This document shows positions 1-6,576 of a stretch of DNA of 17,334 nt, piece after piece. The stretch comes from an uncultured Eubacteriales bacterium. Its GTDB lineage: Bacteria > Bacillota > Clostridia > Peptostreptococcales > Anaerovoracaceae. Positions within the stretch are counted from its first letter, which is position 1. Every line of letters begins with the position of its first letter. The translations under genes and the position numbers were made by a program. Below the pieces are notes generated by a model. That model made no database searches. It was not told the DNA's origin and was given only the letters and a program-made list of their open reading frames with translations. The DNA lies in contig CAJLHL010000047.1 of the NCBI GenBank assembly GCA_905206455.1, forward strand, positions 1 through 17,334. Reading direction: 5' to 3'.

Positions 1-51
1 GAGATGAGCGCGCTCGCAAGCGAGACGGGCAGCACGTTTTTGAAGGACTAG
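1..51 (+). CDS. Possible 3' end of an upstream gene (partial)
   Basis: Reading frame 1 is open from the first base to a TAG at 49-51 and gives 16 residues ending in GSTFLKD. It would be the C-terminus of a rightward gene whose body lies outside the window. Its stop is 19 bases from the stop of the convergent mogA. A weak 5-bp hairpin (43-47 with 55-59) followed by ATTTTTG could end its transcript. The piece is too short to assign a family, and an open stretch of this length could also occur by chance. Confidence 0.35.
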   Translation, partial: EMSALASETGSTFLKD

Positions 52-70
52 GTTTCCTTATTTTTGTAAA

Positions 71-568
71 CTAAGGCCGCGCGCATTCCGAGTCTTTTCC
101 CTGAAGAATATCCAGACCGTGTTTGACAGACGGAAGAATCGGAGCGAGCACTTCTTCGATAGCTTTCGGACTGCCGGGAAGATTGATGATGATGGAATTG
201 CCGCGGATGCCCGCTTCCGCGCGGGAGAGCATAGCTCTCATAGTGACGGCGAGGCTGATGCTTCTCATGGCTTCCGGAATACCCGGCGTGCGGCGCTCGA
301 TCACTTCGAGAGTGGCTTCCGGAGTTACATCGCGTTTTGAGAAGCCCGTGCCCCCCGTGGTGACGATGAGATCGATTTTCTGAATATCTGCCATATCGAT
401 CATGGCGGAAGTCAGCCGGACTTTTTCGTCCGGGACGATGCGGTAATCCACCACTTCAAAGGTATCGGCAAAACCGCTGAGAATTTCTCTGATTGCAGGT
501 CCGCCCTTATCTTCGCGGAGACCCTGAGAACCTTTGTCGCTGGCTGTAATAATACCTGCTTTGTACAT
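71..568 (-). CDS. mogA: MogA/MoaB-family molybdopterin biosynthesis protein
   Basis: The 165-residue protein is a single MoCF-biosynthesis domain. In the molybdenum cofactor pathway this family adenylylates molybdopterin (MogA) before molybdate insertion in the cytoplasm. Visible signatures are the N-terminal TASDK strand-loop (residues 8-12), the core TGGTGFSKRDVTPEA loop (71-85) with the conserved Asp of the RDVT segment, and a C-terminal NLPGSP turn (129-134). The ATG start is supported by AAAGGAG seven bases upstream on the minus strand. It is the only leftward gene, divergent from the PC4-like gene and convergent with whatever ends at 51. No other cofactor gene is visible, so whether it acts as MogA or as a MoaB-like paralogue cannot be settled here. 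Family assignment is firm and the exact subtype less so. Confidence 0.92.
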   Translation of the reverse strand: MYKAGIITASDKGSQGLREDKGGPAIREILSGFADTFEVVDYRIVPDEKVRLTSAMIDMADIQKIDLIVTTGGTGFSKRDVTPEATLEVIERRTPGIPEAMRSISLAVTMRAMLSRAEAGIRGNSIIINLPGSPKAIEEVLAPILPSVKHGLDILQGKDSECARP

Positions 569-627
569 TTTGACGCTCCTTTTGTATATTTTCTATTAGA
601 TCAAGTTTTTTGCTTATCTGAGATAAT

Positions 628-633
628 ATTCTA
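628..633 (-). promoter_or_regulatory. Possible extended -10 element for mogA
   Basis: On the minus strand TGTTAGAAT gives an extended -10 (TG-n-TAGAAT) about 60 bases before the mogA start. No convincing -35 hexamer lies 16-18 bases upstream. The surrounding 569-735 gap is AT-rich and holds nothing else I can name. Confidence 0.3.
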
Positions 634-735
634 ACATACCGACAGCGATTTTCGTATCTGTCCCGGAGAGAAAAGAGAAAAAGTTCAGCGCAACATAGAG
701 AAATAATTGGAATGGTAAAAAATAGAAAATAAAAA

Positions 736-764
736 TTGACAAAATATGGAATGTTTTATATAAT
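736..764 (+). promoter_or_regulatory. Consensus sigma-A promoter of the PC4-like gene
   Basis: TTGACA (736-741) and TATAAT (759-764) are both perfect and are separated by the ideal 17 bases. Initiation is expected near 771-772, giving a leader of about 56 nt before the ATG at 828. This is the strongest-looking promoter in the window and implies high housekeeping expression. Confidence 0.88.
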
Positions 765-773
765 GACTTCAGG

Positions 774-817
774 AAGGAAATGGAAAAAATTTCCTTTCGA
801 ATCTATGAAGAAAGGAG
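774..817 (+). promoter_or_regulatory. Leader with two mutually exclusive hairpins, one covering the RBS
   Basis: An 8-bp perfect stem (774-781 with 789-796, 7-nt loop) sits at the very 5' end of the predicted transcript. Its 3' arm is reused in a second possible stem, 791-798 with 810-817, which would pair with the AAAGGAG ribosome binding site (8 pairs, one G-U). The two folds exclude each other, as in translational switches. The region is purine/pyrimidine-biased, so chance pairing is a real alternative. Confidence 0.35.
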
Positions 818-827
818 AAAACTGTGT

Positions 828-1082
828 ATGGCAGAAAGTGTGAGACGCGATCGAGACGATGACTTCCGGTATGAAATCGTGCGGCATTTCGGTATCCTGT
901 CTACGTCTGTCAAGGGGTGGACGAAAGAATTCAACAGCGTCAGCTGGAACGGCAGCACCCCGAAGTATGACATCAGAGACTGGAGCGCCGAGCATCAGCA
1001 CATGTCCCGCGGCATCACCATGACCCGGGAAGAACTGGAACAGTTAGCAGAGCTTATTTCCGCAGAGCTCGGTGCAGCGTAA
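828..1082 (+). CDS. YdbC/PC4-like single-stranded nucleic-acid-binding protein
   Basis: The 84-residue protein resembles bacterial YdbC proteins, which have the fold of eukaryotic transcription coactivator PC4 and bind single-stranded DNA as dimers. The recognisable core runs from about residue 12 to 75: a FGILS strand (21-25), the KGWTKEFNSVSWNG block (29-42), PKYDIRDW (45-52), and a final GITMTREELEQLAELI helix (62-77). The start at 828 has AAAGGAG at 811-817. An upstream in-frame ATG at 780 lies inside the leader hairpin and has no better site. It is transcribed alone from the consensus promoter at 736-764. The cellular role of bacterial family members is poorly defined; a part in replication, repair or transcription is inferred from the fold only. 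Confidence 0.85.
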   Translation: MAESVRRDRDDDFRYEIVRHFGILSTSVKGWTKEFNSVSWNGSTPKYDIRDWSAEHQHMSRGITMTREELEQLAELISAELGAA

Positions 1083-1282
1083 AGTCAGAGTTTCATCCGC
1101 CGTTTTCACAAATCGGCATTACCCGCAACAGCCGCGCCCCGTAAAATGCGCGCGGCGCTTTCCTGAACTTTTGAAAGCGCGGCCTTCCTCTTCGTCTCAA
1201 ACCGCGCCCGTAAGAGCACGCTGATGGGCGCAGAGGGGAGGAAATGTGGAAGTACCGCGCACTTCATGATTATCTCGGTTAC
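1083..1282 (+). other. Non-coding stretch with hairpins and a T-box-like motif, upstream of a terminator
   Basis: No convincing gene is present. I see a perfect 8-bp hairpin (1155-1162 with 1173-1180), a 6-bp hairpin (1204-1209 with 1226-1231), and TGGAAGTACCGCG at 1247-1259. The last is close to the T-box core TGGNACCGCG but carries three extra bases. GGGGAG at 1235-1240 can pair with CTCTCC at 1289-1294, the left arm of the following terminator, so an antiterminator fold is possible. The simplest reading is a long 3' UTR of the PC4-like gene. Confidence 0.4.
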
Positions 1283-1330
1283 AAAAGGCTCTCCGTCGGT
1301 CGTAAAGACCCGGGGAGCCTTTTGTTTTTT
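1283..1330 (+). terminator. Strong intrinsic terminator
   Basis: The stem pairs 1283-1295 with 1311-1323 (13 bp, one G-U), and an inner 4-bp stem (1298-1301 with 1307-1310) is capped by GTAAA. GTTTTTT follows at 1324-1330. On the opposite strand the U-tract is poor, so it mainly stops rightward transcription from the PC4-like gene. Confidence 0.92.
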
Positions 1331-1431
1331 GCAAATGAGATATATCGTATCTGCAAAGGCGCAAAGTCTGTCCTCCGCAGCCGGGTTCTCTTCCCTCGGC
1401 GAGAGGCGAGTCACGAAAAGCAAAAAAGACG

Positions 1432-1461
1432 AAGACTGAGCCGTAGTCGACATGGTATAAT
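1432..1461 (+). promoter_or_regulatory. Extended -10 promoter of the nucleoside kinase operon
   Basis: TGGTATAAT places a perfect TATAAT at 1456-1461 behind an extended -10 TG. The -35 region (AAGACT, 1432-1437, 18-base spacing) is a poor match, which extended -10 promoters tolerate. Initiation near 1468 would give a leader of about 120 nt. It lies just past the terminator, so the kinase group should be an independent transcription unit. Confidence 0.6.
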
Positions 1462-1487
1462 AAAACAGATCGATATTTTCTTTTGCA

Positions 1488-1572
1488 GCGGCGGTTCGCC
1501 GCAGGAAGAGAGCGGCTGAATCTGCGGCATTTCAGCCGGAGCAGCAGGTATGCCGACAGCGCCGCGTGTCGG
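1488..1572 (+). promoter_or_regulatory. Three consecutive hairpins in the kinase leader
   Basis: Three perfect stems follow one another: 1488-1493 with 1497-1502 (6 bp), 1513-1520 with 1531-1538 (8 bp) and 1553-1558 with 1567-1572 (6 bp). The last ends nine bases before the AGGAGG ribosome binding site. No U-tract follows, so this is not a terminator. It may be a structured leader, but I recognise no known riboswitch class. Confidence 0.35.
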
Positions 1573-1590
1573 AGAAAGCAGGAGGCAGGT

Positions 1591-3264
1591 ATGAGTGAGA
1601 AGATCAGAATCAGAATCCTTTCCGACAATGATGTCACCGAAGTAATGGAGCCCCCGGGCATTTCACTGGAAGAACTCGCTGCTAAGTACTATGATCGATC
1701 CGCAGGATATTTCCCGGTGTTTGCAAGCGTAAATGACGTAGGCAGAGATCTGCTGTATCGGATCAGCCGCCCGGCGACGGTACGTTTTATGGATCTCCGC
1801 TCCCGGCTGGCCCGGCTCGTGTATCAGAGAAGCATTTATTTTCTCTATCTCGTGGCTCTCAGTGAAATCGATCCGGACGCCAGTCCGGCGCTGAAACATC
1901 CGCTCAACGACGGCATTTACGTCAAGATAAAAAATCAGCCGGACAGCCCGGCACAGGCGCAGTGGCTCATCGAAAAACGCATGCGGGAGCTCATCGCCGA
2001 GGATGTGTCTTTTTCGAGAAAAATCATACGAAGAAAAGAAATTCTGTCCGATCATCCGCCGGAAATTCTGACAGAGGATCAGATTGAATACATCAGGAAC
2101 TGCGATATCCGGGAGGTCTTCGAGTATTCCTGCCGGGGGGTATCCAGGATTTTTTACGATCCGCTGATCGCGTCGGCCCAGTCTCTTTATCTCTTTCAGA
2201 TTGTTCCGTATCAGGGAGGCGCGATCCTTCGGGTTCCGCAGTACCGCAGTACGAAATCTCTGCCGGAGTACCGGGACGACCGCAAGCTCTACGAAGCGTT
2301 TATCGAAGAGGCGCAGTGGAACCGCGATGTGGGCGTATGGCACATGAAAGATCTGAATCGTAAAATCATGGAAGGAGAGTGGCACGATCTCATCCTGCTG
2401 AACGAGGCGTTGCAGGAGAAAAAAGTTGCGGCGATCGCAGATGATATCATTCGGAGAAAACGGAGAATTATTCTCATTGCAGGACCTTCTTCTTCCGGGA
2501 AGACCACTTTTGCGCAGCGTCTGTGTATCCAGCTGAGAGTCAACGGAAAACGTCCTCTTTACATGGGTACGGACGATTATTTTGTGGAGAGAGAGCAGGC
2601 GCCGGTGGATGAATTCGGAAAGTTTAATTTTGAGGATCTCGACGCGGTGGATGTGGATCTGTTCAACGAACAGATGAACGGTCTTCTGGCAGGTGAAACC
2701 GTGGATATGCCCGTGTTCGATTTTGTAAAAGGGAGCAAGCGGTACGGAACGCGGATCACCCGGGCGGAGGAAGATCAGCCGATCGTCATCGAGGGAATTC
2801 ATGCGCTCAACGACAAGCTGACCGAGGATATTCCCGAGGAAGAAAAATACCGCATCTATATCAGTCCGCTGACGACGCTCAACATCGATGATAATAACCG
2901 GATTCCGGTGAGTGATCTGCGTCTCGTGCGCAGAATCGCCCGGGATATCCGTTCCAGAGGAAGGACCGCCAGTCAGACGCTGAGCGAATGGGTGAAAGTA
3001 CGGGCCGGCGAAGTAAAAAATATTTTTCCGTACAGCGTAGAGGCGGATGTCTTTTTTAATTCGGCTTTTATGTATGAATGGGCTATGCTGAAGCCGGTGA
3101 TTAAAGACAGTCTGGAGGAAATCCGGGAAGAAGACGAGAATTATCTGGAAGCCGAGCGTCTGCTGCGGATTCTTCGGTGCGTCAGATCCCTGAAAAATTC
3201 CGAAGACATCAGCAATAATTCCATTATGAGGGAATTTATCGGCGGAGGAATCTGGGTAAAATAA
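1591..3264 (+). CDS. TGS-domain nucleoside (uridine kinase-like) kinase
   Basis: The 557-residue protein belongs to a clostridial three-part family: a TGS-like domain (about 1-68), a threonyl-tRNA-synthetase-like second domain (about 70-240), and a C-terminal P-loop kinase related to uridine kinase. The Walker A is GPSSSGKTT at 298-306, the kinase DDYF element follows about 30 residues later, and a VIEGIHALND segment is present. The C-terminus ends in NNSIMREFIGG, typical of the family. By similarity it phosphorylates a nucleoside to its monophosphate in salvage, but the substrate is not known from sequence. The start at 1591 has AGGAGG five bases upstream. A TTG at 1483 would extend the frame into the structured leader and was not chosen. 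It heads the nfo-pcrA-ligA run. Confidence 0.88.
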   Translation: MSEKIRIRILSDNDVTEVMEPPGISLEELAAKYYDRSAGYFPVFASVNDVGRDLLYRISRPATVRFMDLRSRLARLVYQRSIYFLYLVALSEIDPDASPALKHPLNDGIYVKIKNQPDSPAQAQWLIEKRMRELIAEDVSFSRKIIRRKEILSDHPPEILTEDQIEYIRNCDIREVFEYSCRGVSRIFYDPLIASAQSLYLFQIVPYQGGAILRVPQYRSTKSLPEYRDDRKLYEAFIEEAQWNRDVGVWHMKDLNRKIMEGEWHDLILLNEALQEKKVAAIADDIIRRKRRIILIAGPSSSGKTTFAQRLCIQLRVNGKRPLYMGTDDYFVEREQAPVDEFGKFNFEDLDAVDVDLFNEQMNGLLAGETVDMPVFDFVKGSKRYGTRITRAEEDQPIVIEGIHALNDKLTEDIPEEEKYRIYISPLTTLNIDDNNRIPVSDLRLVRRIARDIRSRGRTASQTLSEWVKVRAGEVKNIFPYSVEADVFFNSAFMYEWAMLKPVIKDSLEEIREEDENYLEAERLLRILRCVRSLKNSEDISNNSIMREFIGGGIWVK

Positions 3265-3419
3265 ATAGAAATGCGGTGTCGGCGATGTATGCGGTCCTTC
3301 GGGATGACGATTCGCGGACCCGCTGCCGAAAAACGGCACAGAGAAGAGAGAAAAAGAAGCGCAGCGGTCTTTCGCGCGCATTGAAACCGAAGCTGAGTTA
3401 TTTTAGACAGGAGAATCAT
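3265..3419 (+). other. Kinase-nfo gap with two tandem hairpins
   Basis: The 155-base gap holds a stem of about 7 bp with one bulge (3291-3297 with 3316-3323), directly followed by a 5-bp stem with an AAAAA loop (3324-3328 with 3334-3338). No U-run follows and no promoter is visible. These are more likely mRNA-processing or stability elements than terminators, so nfo is probably read with the kinase. Confidence 0.35.
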
Positions 3420-4271
3420 ATGTTATATCTGGGCTGTCACCTTTCCATCTCGAAAGGTTACCATAAAGCGGCGCAGGAAGCTGTTTCCATAGGCGCCAAT
3501 ACATTTCAGTTTTTTACGAGAAATCCCCGGGGCGGAAATGCAAAAGCTCTCGACGAGAAAGATATCGCCAGAGCGAAATCGCTGATGGAAGAGTACGCAT
3601 TCGGACCTCTTCTGGCGCATGCGCCGTATACGATGAATCTCTGCTCCGCCAAAGAAGATGTGAGAGAGTTCGCTCTGACGGTTCTGAAAGAAGACGTGGA
3701 GCGGATGAAATATCTGCCGGAGGCCAGGTTCCTCTTTCATCCCGGCAGTCACGTAGGCCAGGGAGCGGAACAGGGCATACAGTTTATCGTAGACGCTCTC
3801 AACGAGACGATAAAAGACGACGACGGACCGATGATTCTTTTGGAGGGAATGTCAGGCAAGGGCAGCGAGATCGGGAGAAATTTCGATGAGATCGCGCAGA
3901 TCATCCAGGGCGTCAGCCACAATAAAAATCTGGGGATCTGTATCGATACCTGTCATCTTCATTCTGCGGGTTATGACATCGTAAACGATCTCGACGGCGT
4001 TCTGTCGGAACTGGACGAAAAAATCGGTATCCGGCGGATCGGCGGCGTTCACGTCAACGACAATATGAACGACCTGGCCTGCAACAAAGACCGGCATGCG
4101 AAAATCGGGGAAGGTAGCATCGGTCTGGACGCTATCTGCCGGGTGGTTTCTCATGAAAAGCTGAAAGGCCTTCCGTTTAATCTGGAGACGCCGAACGAAC
4201 TTCCCGGCTATGAAGCTGAGATAAAAGTGATAAGAGAAAAAACAGGAGAATTTTTAAAGGCGCATGAGTAA
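3420..4271 (+). CDS. nfo: Endonuclease IV, AP-site-specific
   Basis: The 283-residue TIM-barrel enzyme cleaves DNA 5' to abasic sites in base excision repair. All nine residues corresponding to the trinuclear zinc site are seen: H67, H107, E142, D176, H179, H211, D224, H226 and E256, within LLAHAPY, FLFHPGSH, LLEGMSG, CIDTCHLH, GGVHVND, NKDRHAKIGEG and FNLETP. The length fits the family. ATG 3420 has AGGAG six bases upstream and begins with the normal YLGCHLSISKG strand. The frame is open further upstream to 3276 but that part is basic, low-quality sequence with no ribosome binding site. It lies 20 bases upstream of pcrA, and its stop codon is in the loop of a hairpin. Confidence 0.96.
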   Translation: MLYLGCHLSISKGYHKAAQEAVSIGANTFQFFTRNPRGGNAKALDEKDIARAKSLMEEYAFGPLLAHAPYTMNLCSAKEDVREFALTVLKEDVERMKYLPEARFLFHPGSHVGQGAEQGIQFIVDALNETIKDDDGPMILLEGMSGKGSEIGRNFDEIAQIIQGVSHNKNLGICIDTCHLHSAGYDIVNDLDGVLSELDEKIGIRRIGGVHVNDNMNDLACNKDRHAKIGEGSIGLDAICRVVSHEKLKGLPFNLETPNELPGYEAEIKVIREKTGEFLKAHE

Positions 4272-4285
4272 AATGCGCCTCTTTT
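4258..4285 (+). terminator. Hairpin spanning the nfo stop codon (possible attenuator)
   Basis: AGGCGCAT (4258-4265) and ATGCGCCT (4273-4280) form a perfect 8-bp stem. The loop of seven bases holds the nfo TAA, and CTTTT follows. The short U-run makes it a weak terminator. It ends six bases before the pcrA start, so ribosomes finishing nfo would melt it and could thereby tune pcrA expression. Confidence 0.5.
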
Positions 4286-4291
4286 GAGACT

Positions 4292-6511
4292 ATGGATTAT
4301 TTAAACAATTTAAACGAAAAACAGCGAAAAGCGGCCAAACACACAGAAGGGCCGCTTCTGATTCTTGCGGGAGCCGGAAGCGGAAAGACCAGCACCATGA
4401 CCCGCAGAATCGCCTATATGATCAGAGAACAGGGAATTTCTCCATATCAGATTCTGGCGGTTACCTTTACTAACAAAGCCGCCCGGGAGATGAGAGACCG
4501 CGTGGAGTCTCTGGTGGGAACGGGCTTAAACATGTGGATCACGACCTTTCACTCCGCCTGTCTCCGGATTCTGCGCATGAATGCGGATCGTCTGGGCTAT
4601 ACGAAAGATTTTACGATTTATGATCCCGTAGATCAGAAAGCCGTCATCAAAGCGGCCGTCAAAGCGGAAAATGCCGACGACAAAATTTTTACACCGAATT
4701 ATGTGCTGGGCATTATCAGCGACGCCAAGGAACACGGCATCGACAGCAGAGAATTCGTAGAAAACGACGACGGATACAAAGAAAAGATTACCGCAAAACT
4801 GTACCGGGACTATGAGGAGACGCTGAAGAAAAATAATGCGATGGACTTCGATGATCTGATCTGGAGGACGGTTCAGCTTTTTGAGAAGGATGCGGAAGTT
4901 CTGGATTATTACAGGGAAAAATTCCGTTACATAATGGTGGATGAGTATCAGGATACCAACTACATGCAGTACCGTATCATACGTCTCCTGGCGGAAAAGC
5001 ACCGGAATATCTGCGTCGTGGGCGACGACGATCAGTGTATTTACCAGTGGAGAGGCGCAGATATCCGGAATATTCTTTCCTTTGAAAAAGACTTTCCGGG
5101 GACAGAAGTGGTAAAACTGGAACAGAATTACCGTTCCTGCGGAAATATTTTAAAGGCCGCTCATTCTGTAATCAGGCATAATCGGGGCAGAAAAGACAAA
5201 CAATTATGGACAGAGGCGGAAGACGGAAACAGAATTATGTACCGGCGTCTCGACAATGAAAAGGCGGAAGCTGCGTATGCCGCACAGGAGATCGGCCGGC
5301 TGATGACCGCCGGGAGAAAGTATTCGGATTTTGCGGTACTCTATCGTACCAATGTCCAGTCGAGAGCTTTCGAAGACGCATTTATGGCGGCAGATGTGCC
5401 GTATCGGGTGCTGGGCGGTACGAAGTTTTACGACCGAAAAGAGATCAAAGACATGATGGCTTATCTGCGTCTGGTTCTGAATCCCGCGGACGATCTGGCT
5501 TTCGTGCGGATCATCAACGAACCGAAGCGAAGCGTGGGGGCAAAGACGCTGGAAAAGCTGCAGATTCTGGCTCAGCAGCGTCAGGCCAGTCTCTTTGAGC
5601 TTCTGACGGACGATGAAGTCATCAGCGGGCTTTCTGCGAAAGCGGGAGCGGGCCTTCATTCCCTGATCCGTCTGCTGGCGGAATGTCACGCCAACCACGA
5701 CGAGATGAAGGTCAGTGATATTTACGATCGCCTTCTGGTGGACAGCGGATATCTGAAAGCTCTCGAGGACGCCAATACGGTAGAAGCGGACGGCCGGATC
5801 GAAAATCTGCTGGAATTTAAATCCGTCATGTATGACAGCGAGGAGGAAAATCCGCAGCTGTCTCTGGCGGAGTTTCTGGAAAGCGTGGCTCTGGTGGCGG
5901 ATATCGACAATCATGAGCCGGAAGAAAATGCGGTAGTTCTCATGACTCTGCACAGTGCGAAGGGGCTGGAATTTCCGGTTGTGTTTATGCCGGGGATGGA
6001 GGACGGGCTCTTTCCTGGATGGCGTTCTCTCGATTCCGCGGATGGTGTGGAGGAAGAACGGCGTCTGTGCTATGTGGGAATCACCCGTGCCAGAGAACGG
6101 CTCTATCTCACCAGTGCGGTGGCCAGGACGATTTACGGCAGAACTGATTTTACCAGGGAATCCCAGTTTCTGAAAGAACTGGATCGGGATCTTTTCGATG
6201 AAGAAGCAGATCCTATCGGCAAAAACAGCTATCAGGAGGGCGGCGGCAATATCGAAGCGAAGCCGAAAAAGCAATACGGCGCGATGAATAAGCCGTTTGA
6301 CCAGCTGAAATATATCAGGCAGAGCACATCGGAGCTGGCGAAAACCGCTTCGGAGAGCAAAGAGGATTTCGGCGACGGCGACCGGGTATCCCATCCGAAA
6401 TTCGGCGAGGGACTGGTCATTTCCGTAAAAGGCGGAGCTGTGACAGTCGCTTTCGATTCCGTGGGGATCAAGAAACTGGCCCTGGATTTTGCTCCGCTGA
6501 AGAAGATTTGA
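4292..6511 (+). CDS. pcrA: ATP-dependent DNA helicase PcrA (UvrD/Rep, SF1A)
   Basis: The 739-residue protein is a 3'-5' helicase for nucleotide excision repair, removal of RecA filaments and replication-transcription conflicts. Helicase motifs are in order: Q-motif LNEKQRKA (7-14), Walker A AGAGSGKT (26-33), Ia TFTNKAAREM, II DEYQDTN (217-223), III GDDDQCIYQWRG, IV LEQNYRS, V TLHSAKGLEF and VI YVGITRARERL. A C-terminal Tudor-like tail with DRVSHPKFGEG (last 50 residues) is known in PcrA to contact RNA polymerase. The N-terminus matches the family start, but the ribosome binding site is weak (TGAG at 4285-4288), suggesting translational coupling to nfo. The pcrA-ligA adjacency is conserved in Firmicutes. 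Confidence 0.97.
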   Translation: MDYLNNLNEKQRKAAKHTEGPLLILAGAGSGKTSTMTRRIAYMIREQGISPYQILAVTFTNKAAREMRDRVESLVGTGLNMWITTFHSACLRILRMNADRLGYTKDFTIYDPVDQKAVIKAAVKAENADDKIFTPNYVLGIISDAKEHGIDSREFVENDDGYKEKITAKLYRDYEETLKKNNAMDFDDLIWRTVQLFEKDAEVLDYYREKFRYIMVDEYQDTNYMQYRIIRLLAEKHRNICVVGDDDQCIYQWRGADIRNILSFEKDFPGTEVVKLEQNYRSCGNILKAAHSVIRHNRGRKDKQLWTEAEDGNRIMYRRLDNEKAEAAYAAQEIGRLMTAGRKYSDFAVLYRTNVQSRAFEDAFMAADVPYRVLGGTKFYDRKEIKDMMAYLRLVLNPADDLAFVRIINEPKRSVGAKTLEKLQILAQQRQASLFELLTDDEVISGLSAKAGAGLHSLIRLLAECHANHDEMKVSDIYDRLLVDSGYLKALEDANTVEADGRIENLLEFKSVMYDSEEENPQLSLAEFLESVALVADIDNHEPEENAVVLMTLHSAKGLEFPVVFMPGMEDGLFPGWRSLDSADGVEEERRLCYVGITRARERLYLTSAVARTIYGRTDFTRESQFLKELDRDLFDEEADPIGKNSYQEGGGNIEAKPKKQYGAMNKPFDQLKYIRQSTSELAKTASESKEDFGDGDRVSHPKFGEGLVISVKGGAVTVAFDSVGIKKLALDFAPLKKI

Positions 6512-6576
6512 AAAATTTGAGGAAGAAGAACGGATCTCTGAGATTCGGGGAAAAATTTGGGAAACGGGAGTTTTTT

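Noticed and set aside
756..1001. Leftward 81-aa frame opposite the PC4-like gene
   Set aside because: It is a shadow of a gene with a consensus promoter and good RBS, and has no RBS of its own.
1244..1260. Calling a T-box riboswitch outright
   Set aside because: The core is interrupted (TGG-AAG-TACCGCG), no specifier loop or AGTA-bearing stem I was found, and the next gene is not a synthetase or amino-acid gene and has its own promoter.
1244..1519. Small rightward frame MWKYRALHDYLGY..., possible leader peptide
   Set aside because: GGAGG is only two bases before its ATG, the frame reads through a strong terminator, and the product becomes basic low-quality sequence. A Tyr/Trp leader-peptide idea lacks any matching downstream gene.
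1483..1590. N-terminal extension of the kinase from TTG 1483
   Set aside because: The extension covers three hairpins of the leader and encodes Arg/Ser-rich filler; AGGAGG directly precedes ATG 1591, where the TGS-like domain begins.
1663..3381. Long leftward open frame (572 aa) opposite the nucleoside kinase
   Set aside because: It mirrors the kinase gene codon by codon, is rich in His/Arg/Phe as antisense frames are, and has no ribosome binding site or recognisable domain.
3276..3419. N-terminal extension of nfo to 3276
   Set aside because: The added 48 residues are Arg/Lys-rich with no homology, no ribosome binding site precedes them, and AGGAG with ATG at 3420 gives the normal endonuclease IV start.
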